Shown piece after piece: positions 42,303-50,609 of a stretch of 64,000 nt of DNA; within the stretch, counting starts at the first letter, position 1, and every line of letters starts with the position of its first letter. The position numbers and the translations under genes were made by a program. Location of the stretch: positions 62,001 through 126,000 of the IMG/VR virus record IMGVR_UViG_3300022074_000006. One strand, given 5' to 3'. This stretch comes from a virus. Below the pieces are notes generated by a model. It searched no databases, was not told where the DNA came from, and saw only the letters and a program-made list of their open reading frames with translations.

Positions 42303-45300
42303 GCAAAGAATATCTAGACAGAAGAAAGCGTCGATGGGCCTATAGGCATCTGATCGGAGAGCTAGGACTCGCACCGCCGGCGACAGACAGATCAGCAGGA
42401 GATTGGAATCCTGGGCAAGTTGCAGAAAAAAGTATCAAAACTTTAAAAGATCTTGGAGTTCCTGGAGGTGTAGGAGATCAAAACTGGATAATAGCTCCAG
42501 CAACAATCAAGCCCGACTCTGCAATAGCATCTACAGCAGTAGAGGTGCTTGTCAACTTTTTAGAAACAAACCAGACAGTCTCGAGCCTCTTTAAAGATCT
42601 TGAGACTTATTATAAAAGCACTGATGGGGAAGCCATTTCCGATCTTGTAGTTCGAGTCGGAAGGTCTCTAGGGAATCCTACAGTAGAGTCCAACCAAAAG
42701 TCTTTTATTGAAATTCTAGGCATAGAAAAGGCAGCGGATGTAGGCAAAAATCTGTTTTTAAAACAGGCATCAAAGTTTACAAGAAATGTAGGCTCTAGGT
42801 CCAAAGCCGCAATATTGCAAAATATGCTGGAGTCTGAAAATCTCAAGGTTTGCAATCCTGACTACAAATACACGCCGGATTCTCCTGTAAACTGTGCCGT
42901 TCACACGCTTTTCATAAACGGCACAACAAGTACAGAAATTCTAGGAGGAACTGACACAACTCTTTTCATGAACTATATACCTAACTCTATTTTGTCTAGA
43001 GCAGTTCCGTTCTTAGAGATAAGCATGACAATGGGAAATAAAGGTAGAAAAAGACTATTTCAGTCCATGGGGCCTAGCTTGATTCTAGGAGACCCGCTCG
43101 GGTCTAAAAAGAACCCAGCCTTTGACGCAAGGTTTGCTACGAGAATATCTGACAAGTTTCCTTCTCCGCAACCAATGATCACAAATGACACGTTTAATCT
43201 TCCACAAACGCTAGGTTCGTCTAGAAAGCAAACTGCAGCTTTTCACAACTATCCAGATCCTGTTCCTCGAGATCAGTTTGCTCCTTTCGTCACGATACAG
43301 GACTTTAGTCTTAACTTTGACGGATCAAACTTAAGTGACTTGATGGAATCAGCCGGGCTGGTAAAAGGAAACTTAAAGCTTTTCTTTCCTGACAAAACAA
43401 AGATGACAAACGTTGATCAACTTATCTTATCATCAAACAACGAGCTTAAGCTTGAGCTTCACTTTGGCTGGTCTATATCACCGAATGAAATAGGTGACGC
43501 CAGATCAGCTATAATATCATACATGAATAGCCAAAGAATAAAGATTATGACTTCCACTACGATGGGAAGTATTAGATTTACTCAGTCCGGAGGGGCTGAA
43601 GTTGATTTGCTTCTATACGGAACCGGTGATGAAAAAGATCCAACTGTCAATATGAGCAATGCTGATATTTCTTCTCATATTGAAATATTTGGCAGAACTC
43701 AAACAAGATATCTAAGGTTTGCTGAAAATTATCTAGGCCGAACTTCATCTCAGAATCAAGATATTCTAGACTTAGCGCTTCCTGACGACACGTCCAGAGT
43801 CATTAGAAAGGTACAACCTGCTAGGAAAAAGTCTCTTAATAGAAAGAGCAGAGCGTCAATCTCTCAAGGAAACAAAAATAGAGCAGTTAGGCATTATTCT
43901 TTAGCCGGTCTTAAAAAAATCAAGGGAAGCCTAAATAAGTTTAAAGACGCTGACCTCATTGCAGAAAAAATTTCCACCCTAGCAGATGCAGATGACTCTG
44001 AGAAGCAAGAGTCTTACTTGTCATTTGACGCAACATCTGGCGTTTTCTATGATTACCTTACAGCTATCATAGAGGCAGCTGAGCACAAACACTACAATAT
44101 CAACAGAAGAAACAAAAAGGACCGAACAAAGCATGCTCTTCTTAAAAAGGCTGTAACTGTAAAGACAATGAAGGTAACTGCACCAAAAGCAAAAGCACTG
44201 CAGGAAAATTATCAGGCAGTCCGAAATGCAGCGGAGTCTTTATACAACTCAATCGACAAGAAATTTAAGAACAATAAAAAACACAAGAGTGCACCTGAGT
44301 TTATTAAACTTGTAAAAGCTAAAAAAGTATTGACGGCTACTTTGCGAACAGGGTGTGATATCTTGCTGACAGCAAACTTAAACGCCAGACCTATCATGAA
44401 TTTTATTCAAAGCAAAGGCTTAAACACCCCTTTCCCACCTACCCAAGATGTAATAAACAAAAATCGGGAAACACTAGTCAATGTAAAGGCGTCGGCGGTA
44501 CCTTTTGCTAATTTTACTGTGACTAAAGGCCCACTTCCCAAGTCTGTTTTGAGGCCTAGGACTGATGCCCAGCTTAAGCAAAGAAATGCTTTGCAAAAAA
44601 AGATGAAGGAAATCTCATCTCTTGACGAGTCATCGCTGACTAACACAAGATTTGTCTTTATGCATTTTCCAAGAAGGTTCATGTTGTCTAACGGTATAGT
44701 AGTAGACAGAAACCCTAAAAGTCCTAAGCACTTGATGTCTACAGGAAGGCCAATTCCAGGGGATCTACAAACTTCTATCAAAAGCAATAATCATATAGCA
44801 TCGTTTTGGATGCAAGAAGGAACGAAGAAAAGATCTCCACCCGCCTATAGATATTTGACACTAAGCTATGTAGTTCACACAACTCTAGTTCAATCTCTGT
44901 ATGCTTCGGGAGATTACGAGGAAATTCAGGTGATTTACTTTAAATACAACTCAAAGTGTGCCCGGTTTTCTAATCAAAACATTGGAGATACTCCTATACA
45001 TATAGACACCATAAAGAGTAAGTGGCAGGGGAGCGAGGGAGATCCATATGCGTTCATAGGACAGCTGTTAGGTGAAATCAATAACTCAAATTCCAGTGGT
45101 GTTCCTCACGGATTTAGAAGAAAACCTGGCACGAGCAGAAAGAAAGGAGAGCTCTACGAAGATCAGGTTGTTCCAAAAGTGGAAAGAATTAACAGAATGC
45201 TATCAGCAAAACACCCTCAAAAAGGAAAAGAAAACGTTTTGGTGAAAATTCTTAGGATAGCTTTTGTTGATAGGACATCCACGTCAGACTCGGGTGCTGG

Positions 45301-45973
45301 AGAAAGAATTATGAACTCTATGCGAGACGATGGAAGAACTCCTGCTGTATCTCCTCCCAAGGGAGGCCTTAACGCCAAAAACACAGAGGTGATTAGAGAA
45401 AAGATGCTAGTTAAAGCACTACAAGCGTCAAAAGCTCTGAGCCCACCTATTGCAGGACAAAATGGTGCAAGAACGATCAAGATAGGCCCTAAAACATACC
45501 CAATCATAAAAGCTGCTGTCAAATCTGTGCATCCACACATCAACTATGGAGTTACAGGAGGCGCAATAAAAGGTGCATCAGTCTCAGGTGAGCTTACTGG
45601 TATTGAGAAAATGGCTGCGTTTGTGAAAGCAAGAAGGCAGTTCGAAGAAAGAACTGCCAACCCAAAGCATACTGAAAGTACAGCAGGTGCTCCAGGAGTT
45701 CCGCTTACTACCGTGACGGGAGCAAACACTTCTATAACACTGGACTTGATAGGGTGCCCTTCACTTCAGATAGGGGCAATGTATTTTATTGATTTCTATA
45801 CTAATACAGACATAGACAATTTCTATATTGTCAACAAGATTGAACATAAGATTACCGGCAATTCATTTACGACTTCTGCTACACTGACGTTGTGGGACAG
45901 CAGCAACAAGCACACAGTGCCTGGAGATATTGATGGAATCAATAGGCTCCTGGAGACAGAAGATAAACAATAG
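42299..45973 (+). CDS. Large baseplate hub-like protein
   Basis: 1224 residues, GTG start overlapping the LysM-like gene by 4 nt. Lys-rich, mostly soluble. The C-terminal 90 residues (CPSLQIGAMYFIDFYTNTDI, then IDNFYIVNKIEHKITGNSF and TSATLTLWDS) match the final beta-barrel pattern of phage hub/late-control proteins (gp27/gpD type), which form the base of the tail tube. Position after the LysM-like gene is also typical (X followed by D in P2-like phages). It is much longer than T4 gp27 (391 aa). The middle (about residues 500-1000) has no recognised domain. A hub role is plausible but not certain. Confidence 0.6.
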   Translation: MSKEYLDRRKRRWAYRHLIGELGLAPPATDRSAGDWNPGQVAEKSIKTLKDLGVPGGVGDQNWIIAPATIKPDSAIASTAVEVLVNFLETNQTVSSLFKDLETYYKSTDGEAISDLVVRVGRSLGNPTVESNQKSFIEILGIEKAADVGKNLFLKQASKFTRNVGSRSKAAILQNMLESENLKVCNPDYKYTPDSPVNCAVHTLFINGTTSTEILGGTDTTLFMNYIPNSILSRAVPFLEISMTMGNKGRKRLFQSMGPSLILGDPLGSKKNPAFDARFATRISDKFPSPQPMITNDTFNLPQTLGSSRKQTAAFHNYPDPVPRDQFAPFVTIQDFSLNFDGSNLSDLMESAGLVKGNLKLFFPDKTKMTNVDQLILSSNNELKLELHFGWSISPNEIGDARSAIISYMNSQRIKIMTSTTMGSIRFTQSGGAEVDLLLYGTGDEKDPTVNMSNADISSHIEIFGRTQTRYLRFAENYLGRTSSQNQDILDLALPDDTSRVIRKVQPARKKSLNRKSRASISQGNKNRAVRHYSLAGLKKIKGSLNKFKDADLIAEKISTLADADDSEKQESYLSFDATSGVFYDYLTAIIEAAEHKHYNINRRNKKDRTKHALLKKAVTVKTMKVTAPKAKALQENYQAVRNAAESLYNSIDKKFKNNKKHKSAPEFIKLVKAKKVLTATLRTGCDILLTANLNARPIMNFIQSKGLNTPFPPTQDVINKNRETLVNVKASAVPFANFTVTKGPLPKSVLRPRTDAQLKQRNALQKKMKEISSLDESSLTNTRFVFMHFPRRFMLSNGIVVDRNPKSPKHLMSTGRPIPGDLQTSIKSNNHIASFWMQEGTKKRSPPAYRYLTLSYVVHTTLVQSLYASGDYEEIQVIYFKYNSKCARFSNQNIGDTPIHIDTIKSKWQGSEGDPYAFIGQLLGEINNSNSSGVPHGFRRKPGTSRKKGELYEDQVVPKVERINRMLSAKHPQKGKENVLVKILRIAFVDRTSTSDSGAGERIMNSMRDDGRTPAVSPPKGGLNAKNTEVIREKMLVKALQASKALSPPIAGQNGARTIKIGPKTYPIIKAAVKSVHPHINYGVTGGAIKGASVSGELTGIEKMAAFVKARRQFEERTANPKHTESTAGAPGVPLTTVTGANTSITLDLIGCPSLQIGAMYFIDFYTNTDIDNFYIVNKIEHKITGNSFTTSATLTLWDSSNKHTVPGDIDGINRLLETEDKQ

Positions 45974-46023
45974 AAAGTCACAAGTCTTGAACATTTATAT
46001 TGACGCGTCTACATTTTATACCT

Positions 46024-47202
46024 ATGAAGATCTGCATACCTGGTTCTACTTTAGGAAGAAAAGAGAGTATACTGGTTCAGCATGACGATGTCCGCATTGT
46101 TGATCAGATTCCAAAAGATGCTTGGGTTATAGGCAACCATCCTGGCTTCTTGTCACCCAGCGAAATTTTAGACATATTCAATATAGAGAATATAATCACC
46201 TGCCTGTATACAGACTCTGAAGCAAAATCTTTTGAGATTCTAGGCAAAGACCCGAAAAAAGTGCCTTGGTATCATGTTCTCGGATCAAGTGAAATAAAGT
46301 CCAGGATTGGAAAGATTTCTAGTGCACTAAACAAAGCTTTTGAGAGACCAGACCTCAAATCTTATAAAGATATATATGTCGGGACGAAAAGTCTCTTAGA
46401 CAGTCTTTCTCCAGCTCTTATCAACATCGAAGAACTTAAGTCTTCTTTGAAAAAAGAAAAAAATCCGAGCATAAAGACTACACTTAGGTCGTTTATTCCC
46501 ACTTCGAGAGAAGAATCGCTTCCTCCACTATATAGCCAAACCTCAACGTCTACAGGGCGCCTAACAGTAAAGTCCGGACCTTCTATCTTGACCCTCCCGT
46601 CAAAGCACAGGAAAATATTAAGATCTCGGTACGAAAACGGATCAATAGTGTGCGTGGATTTTAAGTCTCTGGAGCCTAGAGTTGCACTTTCTGTAATAGG
46701 CAAAGAGGCACCTGAAGATATATACACGTTCATATCGTCTAACATACTAGAAAAAAAGTCTGAAAGATCTGTAGCAAAAATTGCTACCATTGCTGCACTT
46801 TACGGAATATCTTTTAGAAAATTCCAGGAAATGTCTGGATGCAAAGACAGGTACGTGCTGGAAAAAGTAAAAGAGTACTTTGAGGTCAAGCGACTTTCTA
46901 AGCAACTTGAAGGTAACAATTTTTTAAATTACTTTGGAAGAATGCTTGATAGTCAAACACTCCCTCATGTGAGAGTGAGCCATTTTGTCCAGTCTACATC
47001 TTGTGACGTTGTTAATATTGCTTTTTGGAATCTCATCAAAGATATGAAGAGTAGATCATTAAAGATCGATCCGATCTACGTTTTGCACGACGCTCTAATA
47101 TTAGATTCTAGCAGGGAAGACCTTTCCGAACTAAAAGGCATGTGCTACAATGGTCTAGAAACACTGCTAGGAAAATTTCCTGTAGAGGTCAGCAAGTTCT
47201 AA
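46024..47202 (+). CDS. Family A DNA polymerase palm domain, stand-alone
   Basis: 392 residues from ATG 46024 (an in-frame TTG at 46000 is possible; neither has a ribosome binding site). All three polymerase-A motifs are present. Motif A is VDFKSLEPR with D212 and E217. Motif B has exact spacing R248-x3-K252-x3-I256-x3-Y260-G261. Motif C is LHDALILD with H355-D356 followed by A357. Relative to E. coli Pol I, the O-helix Phe762 is Ile and the motif C glutamate is Ala. No 3'-5' exonuclease domain is seen, and a separate 5'-3' exonuclease is encoded at 50606. T4 uses a family B polymerase, so this is a different replication enzyme or a repair polymerase. It starts the second replication cluster. 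Confidence 0.82.
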   Translation: MKICIPGSTLGRKESILVQHDDVRIVDQIPKDAWVIGNHPGFLSPSEILDIFNIENIITCLYTDSEAKSFEILGKDPKKVPWYHVLGSSEIKSRIGKISSALNKAFERPDLKSYKDIYVGTKSLLDSLSPALINIEELKSSLKKEKNPSIKTTLRSFIPTSREESLPPLYSQTSTSTGRLTVKSGPSILTLPSKHRKILRSRYENGSIVCVDFKSLEPRVALSVIGKEAPEDIYTFISSNILEKKSERSVAKIATIAALYGISFRKFQEMSGCKDRYVLEKVKEYFEVKRLSKQLEGNNFLNYFGRMLDSQTLPHVRVSHFVQSTSCDVVNIAFWNLIKDMKSRSLKIDPIYVLHDALILDSSREDLSELKGMCYNGLETLLGKFPVEVSKF

Positions 47203-47203
47203 A

Positions 47204-47210
47204 ATATTTA
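47204..47210 (+). promoter_or_regulatory. Putative promoter motif (ATATTTA)
   Basis: Copy of the ATAYTTA motif directly after the polymerase stop codon and 21 nt before the preferred start of the next gene (47232). Confidence 0.3.
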
Positions 47211-47231
47211 CTTATGAATGGAGATCCACTT

Positions 47232-47726
47232 ATGAACATCGATGAGATTATCTATAGAGCGATTAGTGATATCAATGAAGAGACTAAAAAGTCTGAAAAG
47301 CCTAAGGCGATAAGGGCAAAAGTAGGCAGAGGAAACATCAAAAAATACATAAGAGAAGGAAAAGCAAGAGCTGAAAACGACCCAGAAAACCTCCTGAAAG
47401 ACTTAGGCGTAAACACATCGTCCCTTCGGGACGACACAAAGTCAGGGTCAGGATTTCGTGATAAGATCGCTTACATTGTTGGCAGATCAATTCAAATAAA
47501 CGAAGCCATGGCTGTTGCCTTTACAGGAATGAGATATGAAGATGGTTCAGATACAATTGTTGTCCGAACTGATTCAAATCTGGTAAACTCTAGAGATGGA
47601 GCCCTTTATATGAACAACGTTCTAAAGGCTGCTCAGAATTCTGAATCGATTTCCGTAGAAGAGGACATCGACATAATGCCTGCAGGCACTGATTCTGTTG
47701 ACATTAAATTTATACCTTTGGACTAG
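47232..47726 (+). CDS. Hypothetical protein of the replication cluster
   Basis: 164 residues. I choose ATG 47232, 9 nt after GGAG; ATG 47214 is an alternative and a longer frame from 47142 overlaps the polymerase gene. The N-terminal 70 residues are basic and helical (NIKKYIREGKARAEN); a beta-rich C-terminus follows (SDTIVVRTDSNLVNS, SVDIKFIPLD). No catalytic motif. The region 47418-47434 contains a GC hairpin inside the coding sequence without a T-run. Function unknown; neighbours point to DNA replication. Confidence 0.55.
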   Translation: MNIDEIIYRAISDINEETKKSEKPKAIRAKVGRGNIKKYIREGKARAENDPENLLKDLGVNTSSLRDDTKSGSGFRDKIAYIVGRSIQINEAMAVAFTGMRYEDGSDTIVVRTDSNLVNSRDGALYMNNVLKAAQNSESISVEEDIDIMPAGTDSVDIKFIPLD

Positions 47727-47731
47727 TCTCA

Positions 47732-47737
47732 TATAAT
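47732..47737 (+). promoter_or_regulatory. Possible -10 box (TATAAT) at a leaderless start
   Basis: Perfect TATAAT ending 6 nt before ATG 47744. Transcription would begin at or beside the ATG, and no ribosome binding site exists, so the mRNA may be leaderless. TTGACA at 47698-47703 is 28 nt away, too far for a standard -35. Confidence 0.4.
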
Positions 47738-47743
47738 TTATTT

Positions 47744-48322
47744 ATGAATAAAACAGAAAACTTAGAAGAAATTTGGAGCAAGTACTCTTCTCTGTTCGTC
47801 AAGGCATTTGGAGACTCTGAAGGAGTTTCTGACTTTCTAGACGTGCTAGGAGAAAGAATTGTAATGTGCCCTGGAGCTCACAAAGCAGACATGAAGTATT
47901 GTGAACCAGGTGGTCTCATGAAGATGTCTATAGACACAGCGATCACTATGAAAAAAATAGCAGAGTCGCTTTCTCTAAATGTTGAGTCGGCATCGATACT
48001 GAGGGTAGCTCTTTCTCATGAACTGGGAAAAATCGGATCTTTAGAAGAACCTTACTTTCTGGATCAAGACTCCGATTGGCACAGAGAAAAACTAGGTGCA
48101 CATTACAAATTTAATGAAAAGCTGGAAAGAACTCCAGTTTCTCACATGTCTTGCTTTCTTTTAAACACGTTCGGCCTGAAGCTTAACTGGGAAGAAACCA
48201 GAGCTTTAATGACATCAGGTGGACCAGGACGAGAAGAAAACAAGCCCTATGGATACACAAACTCACCTTTGCAATCACTAGTCCAGGCTGCTAAATTATT
48301 TACTGTCAACATGTCATCATAG
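47744..48322 (+). CDS. Degenerate HD-domain-like protein
   Basis: 192 residues, ATG without ribosome binding site right after a TATAAT. The layout follows HD-superfamily phosphohydrolases of the YhaM type: a CPGAHKADMKYCEPGGLMKMS block, then ASILRVALSHELGKIG (the family's HDxGK written HELGK), and a C-terminal PLQSLVQAAKLF where helices close the site. Several metal ligands appear altered: the HD aspartate is Glu, the histidine expected after PGGL is absent, and the second HxxxH-like site is not obvious. It may be an inactive or altered nucleotide/RNA hydrolase. Fold assignment moderate, activity uncertain. Confidence 0.5.
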   Translation: MNKTENLEEIWSKYSSLFVKAFGDSEGVSDFLDVLGERIVMCPGAHKADMKYCEPGGLMKMSIDTAITMKKIAESLSLNVESASILRVALSHELGKIGSLEEPYFLDQDSDWHREKLGAHYKFNEKLERTPVSHMSCFLLNTFGLKLNWEETRALMTSGGPGREENKPYGYTNSPLQSLVQAAKLFTVNMSS

Positions 48323-48334
48323 ATCTCAACACAT

Positions 48335-48341
48335 ATACTTA
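48335..48341 (+). promoter_or_regulatory. Putative promoter motif (ATACTTA, overlaps TATACT)
   Basis: ATAYTTA copy whose TATACT (48334-48339) ends 7 nt before ATG 48347, again without a ribosome binding site, the same leaderless arrangement as at 47732. Confidence 0.35.
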
Positions 48342-48346
48342 GAGAT

Positions 48347-48532
48347 ATGCAAGCTAAGACACTAAGAGAAATCATTCGACTTTACATCCTAGAAGTCAGC
48401 AAGAAGAAAAAAGATTTAATCACAGAGCCTCAGACGCACGAAGAACAAGAAGACGAACAAAAGAATGAGTTTTCCGCCGGCGGAGTCGCTGGTGCACCTT
48501 CTGTTCGTAGAAAAAAACCTAAATACAAATAA
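48347..48532 (+). CDS. Small protein with targeting-like N-terminus
   Basis: 61 residues. The N-terminus KTLREIIRLYILEV is an amphipathic helix with I-L-E, similar to the starts of the head-module proteins at 13595 and 14092. The middle is Glu/Gln-rich, then FSAGGVAGAPSVRRKK and a basic end. The GGVAG string is of a kind I associate with small marine-phage proteins, but I cannot verify that. It may be a capsid-targeted or membrane-interacting peptide. It lies between the HD-like and SSB genes. Confidence 0.5.
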   Translation: MQAKTLREIIRLYILEVSKKKKDLITEPQTHEEQEDEQKNEFSAGGVAGAPSVRRKKPKYK

Positions 48533-48621
48533 AACAAACATTTTGAACATTTAACTTAGTTGCTGTATTGTACAGATACACAACATTCAATTTAGACAAT
48601 TGAAATTTTAAAGGAGAAAAC

Positions 48622-49416
48622 ATGGCTATCGATTTCGATGCAATTCGCAAGAAACTGTCCCAGCTTTCGGGAACAAACAACAAAAAGTCAATGACGTGGC
48701 GACCAACAGAAGGTGAAGACGCCACGATTCGACTCCTGTCATTTCAGGACAATGACGGCCAACCTTTTCAGGAGCGCTGGTTTTACTACAACATCGGCAA
48801 CAACCCCGGCCTTTTGGCACCGTATCAGTTTAACAAGCCTGACCCGATCCAAGAGTTGATTACAAAGCTTAGAGACGATGGTGCTAAGGAATCATACGAG
48901 CTCGCAAAAAAGCTATACCCAAAGATGCGGTGTTATGCACCTGTAGTCGTCCGAGGGGAAGAAGAAAAGGGTGTGAGGATCTGGTCGTTTGGTAAGACAG
49001 TGTATCAGTCACTCTTGAACATTATGCTTGATGAAGATTATGGTGATATCACAGACCCAACTGAAGGTAGAGATGTCAAGGTGATTTGCACAAAAGCACC
49101 CGGCAGGATGTGGGCAACAACTGAAGTTCGACCTCGCGGAAAAGCGTCTCCCTTGTCGACAGACAAGAATCAGACGCAAACTTGGACAAACAACATCCCA
49201 GACCTTTCCACTATGTTTGAGCTTAAGTCATATGACGAGCTGGAAAAGATTGTAAATGACTGGATTAACGGTGAGTCGGATGAAGACGACCTGGGAACAA
49301 CTGGAAATGCAGGCCCAAGTCAAACAAAGACACAGACGACGTCTACAGGAGGCAGCGGGGACTCTAAGTCTTATAAGTCCCTTGATGAAGCATTTGCAGA
49401 TCTAGACAGTTTCTAA
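48622..49416 (+). CDS. Single-stranded DNA-binding protein (gp32-like)
   Basis: 264 residues, ATG after AAGGAG. T4 gp32-type organisation: an N-terminal basic/helical cooperativity segment (FDAIRKKLSQLSG), an OB-fold core with aromatic strands (FQERWFYYNIGNN, RIWSFGKTVYQSLLNIML, DYGDITDPTEGRDVKV), and a disordered Gly/Ser/Thr linker ending in an acidic tail (SLDEAFADLDSF). The zinc-binding Cys/His set of T4 gp32 is not seen; only C110 and C157 or so are present. The protein coats ssDNA and loads UvsX and helicase, which are encoded immediately downstream. T4 gp32 is 301 aa. Confidence 0.85.
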   Translation: MAIDFDAIRKKLSQLSGTNNKKSMTWRPTEGEDATIRLLSFQDNDGQPFQERWFYYNIGNNPGLLAPYQFNKPDPIQELITKLRDDGAKESYELAKKLYPKMRCYAPVVVRGEEEKGVRIWSFGKTVYQSLLNIMLDEDYGDITDPTEGRDVKVICTKAPGRMWATTEVRPRGKASPLSTDKNQTQTWTNNIPDLSTMFELKSYDELEKIVNDWINGESDEDDLGTTGNAGPSQTKTQTTSTGGSGDSKSYKSLDEAFADLDSF

Positions 49417-49430
49417 GGAGTAGGATCTAA

Positions 49431-50609
49431 ATGGGTTCCAAGAAGTCACAGACACAAGACTTTGCTTCTGACTTAATAAAGTCTCTCAATAAAGAACATG
49501 GTAGTAAAGTTGCTTACAATCTAGCGTATGATGAGTCGCCGACACACGTCAAAAGGTGGGTTTCAACAGGCTCGCGTCAGCTAGATTATATTGTTTCAAA
49601 TAGGTCAGAAGGCGGTTTACCAGAAGGGCGGATTGTAGAGATTTTTGGTCCGCCCTCTATCGGAAAATCACACATTGCAATTCAGATTGCTAGATCCACC
49701 CAATCTATGGGTGGTATCGTGGTATACATAGATACAGAAAATGCTACTAGTGTAGAAAATCTGTCTTTGTTGGGTGTGGATATCAGCAAGAGGTTTGTGT
49801 ACATCGATACACACTGTACCGAAGAAGTTTTGGGAATTGCTGAGTCTACCATCCTAAAGGCACGATCTATGGAGAAAGACGTTCCGATAACAATTATTTG
49901 GGACAGTGTTGCAGCGTCTTCCCCCAAGGCGGAGCTTACTGGAGATTATGATCAAAACTCTATAGGGCTTCAAGCACGTGCTATATCTAAGGGTATGAGA
50001 AAGATTACGGGCGTGATTGGGCAAACCAACGCACTCTTCATATGCCTAAACCAGATTCGAACGAACATTGGTGTCATGTACGGAGATCCAACGACAACAC
50101 CGGGTGGAAAAGCTATTCCTTTCCACTCTTCTGTGAGGATTAAGCTCGGAGCAGGTCAGCAGATTACCAACAAGGACAAGGAAGTCATTGGCATAAATGT
50201 TTCAGCAAAAACTATTAAGAACAAAGTATCAGCACCGTTCAGGACTTGCAATTTCGAGATTCATTTTGGAAAAGGTATTGCTGAACATGAACAGCTTTTT
50301 GATGTTTTAAGAAAGCATGGCAAGGTTGAGACAGCAACTCATGCAATTGAAGTAGGCGGCACGGGGTCATGGAAGACCTTTATGGTGTCTGATAGAAAGA
50401 CCGGTGAAATCTTAATTGAAAAGAAGTTCTACAAGGCTGATTTCAATGACCTCCTAGCAGACGAAAAGTTTAAGCCCTATTTGGATCAGCTTATAGAAGG
50501 TGTCTTTATAAGAGGTATTGAAAATCCAGTTGAGATGGAGATTGACACTGAGTCTTATGAAGAAGTAAGATCCATAGCTTTAGAAATTGAAGATGATCTA
50601 ATTTCATGA
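49431..50609 (+). CDS. UvsX/RecA-like recombinase
   Basis: 392 residues, ATG after AAGGAG. Walker A at residues 73-81 (GPPSIGKSH), VVYIDTENA, Walker B ITIIWDSVAA with D158, and the Q-loop block FICLNQIRTNIGVMYGDP then TTTPGGKAIPF are diagnostic of RecA/UvsX. It forms filaments on gp32-coated ssDNA and starts strand invasion for recombination-dependent replication, matching the Mre11-Rad50 fusion as end-resecting partner. Length equals T4 UvsX (391 aa). The next gene overlaps its stop by 4 nt. Confidence 0.93.
   Translation: MGSKKSQTQDFASDLIKSLNKEHGSKVAYNLAYDESPTHVKRWVSTGSRQLDYIVSNRSEGGLPEGRIVEIFGPPSIGKSHIAIQIARSTQSMGGIVVYIDTENATSVENLSLLGVDISKRFVYIDTHCTEEVLGIAESTILKARSMEKDVPITIIWDSVAASSPKAELTGDYDQNSIGLQARAISKGMRKITGVIGQTNALFICLNQIRTNIGVMYGDPTTTPGGKAIPFHSSVRIKLGAGQQITNKDKEVIGINVSAKTIKNKVSAPFRTCNFEIHFGKGIAEHEQLFDVLRKHGKVETATHAIEVGGTGSWKTFMVSDRKTGEILIEKKFYKADFNDLLADEKFKPYLDQLIEGVFIRGIENPVEMEIDTESYEEVRSIALEIEDDLIS

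Noticed and set aside
47418-47434. GC-rich hairpin TCGTCCC-TTC-GGGACGA as a terminator
   Set aside because: It lies inside a coding sequence and no T-run follows.
47698-47737. TTGACA plus TATAAT as a sigma70 promoter
   Set aside because: Both hexamers are perfect, but the spacer is 28 nt, well outside the usual 16-18.
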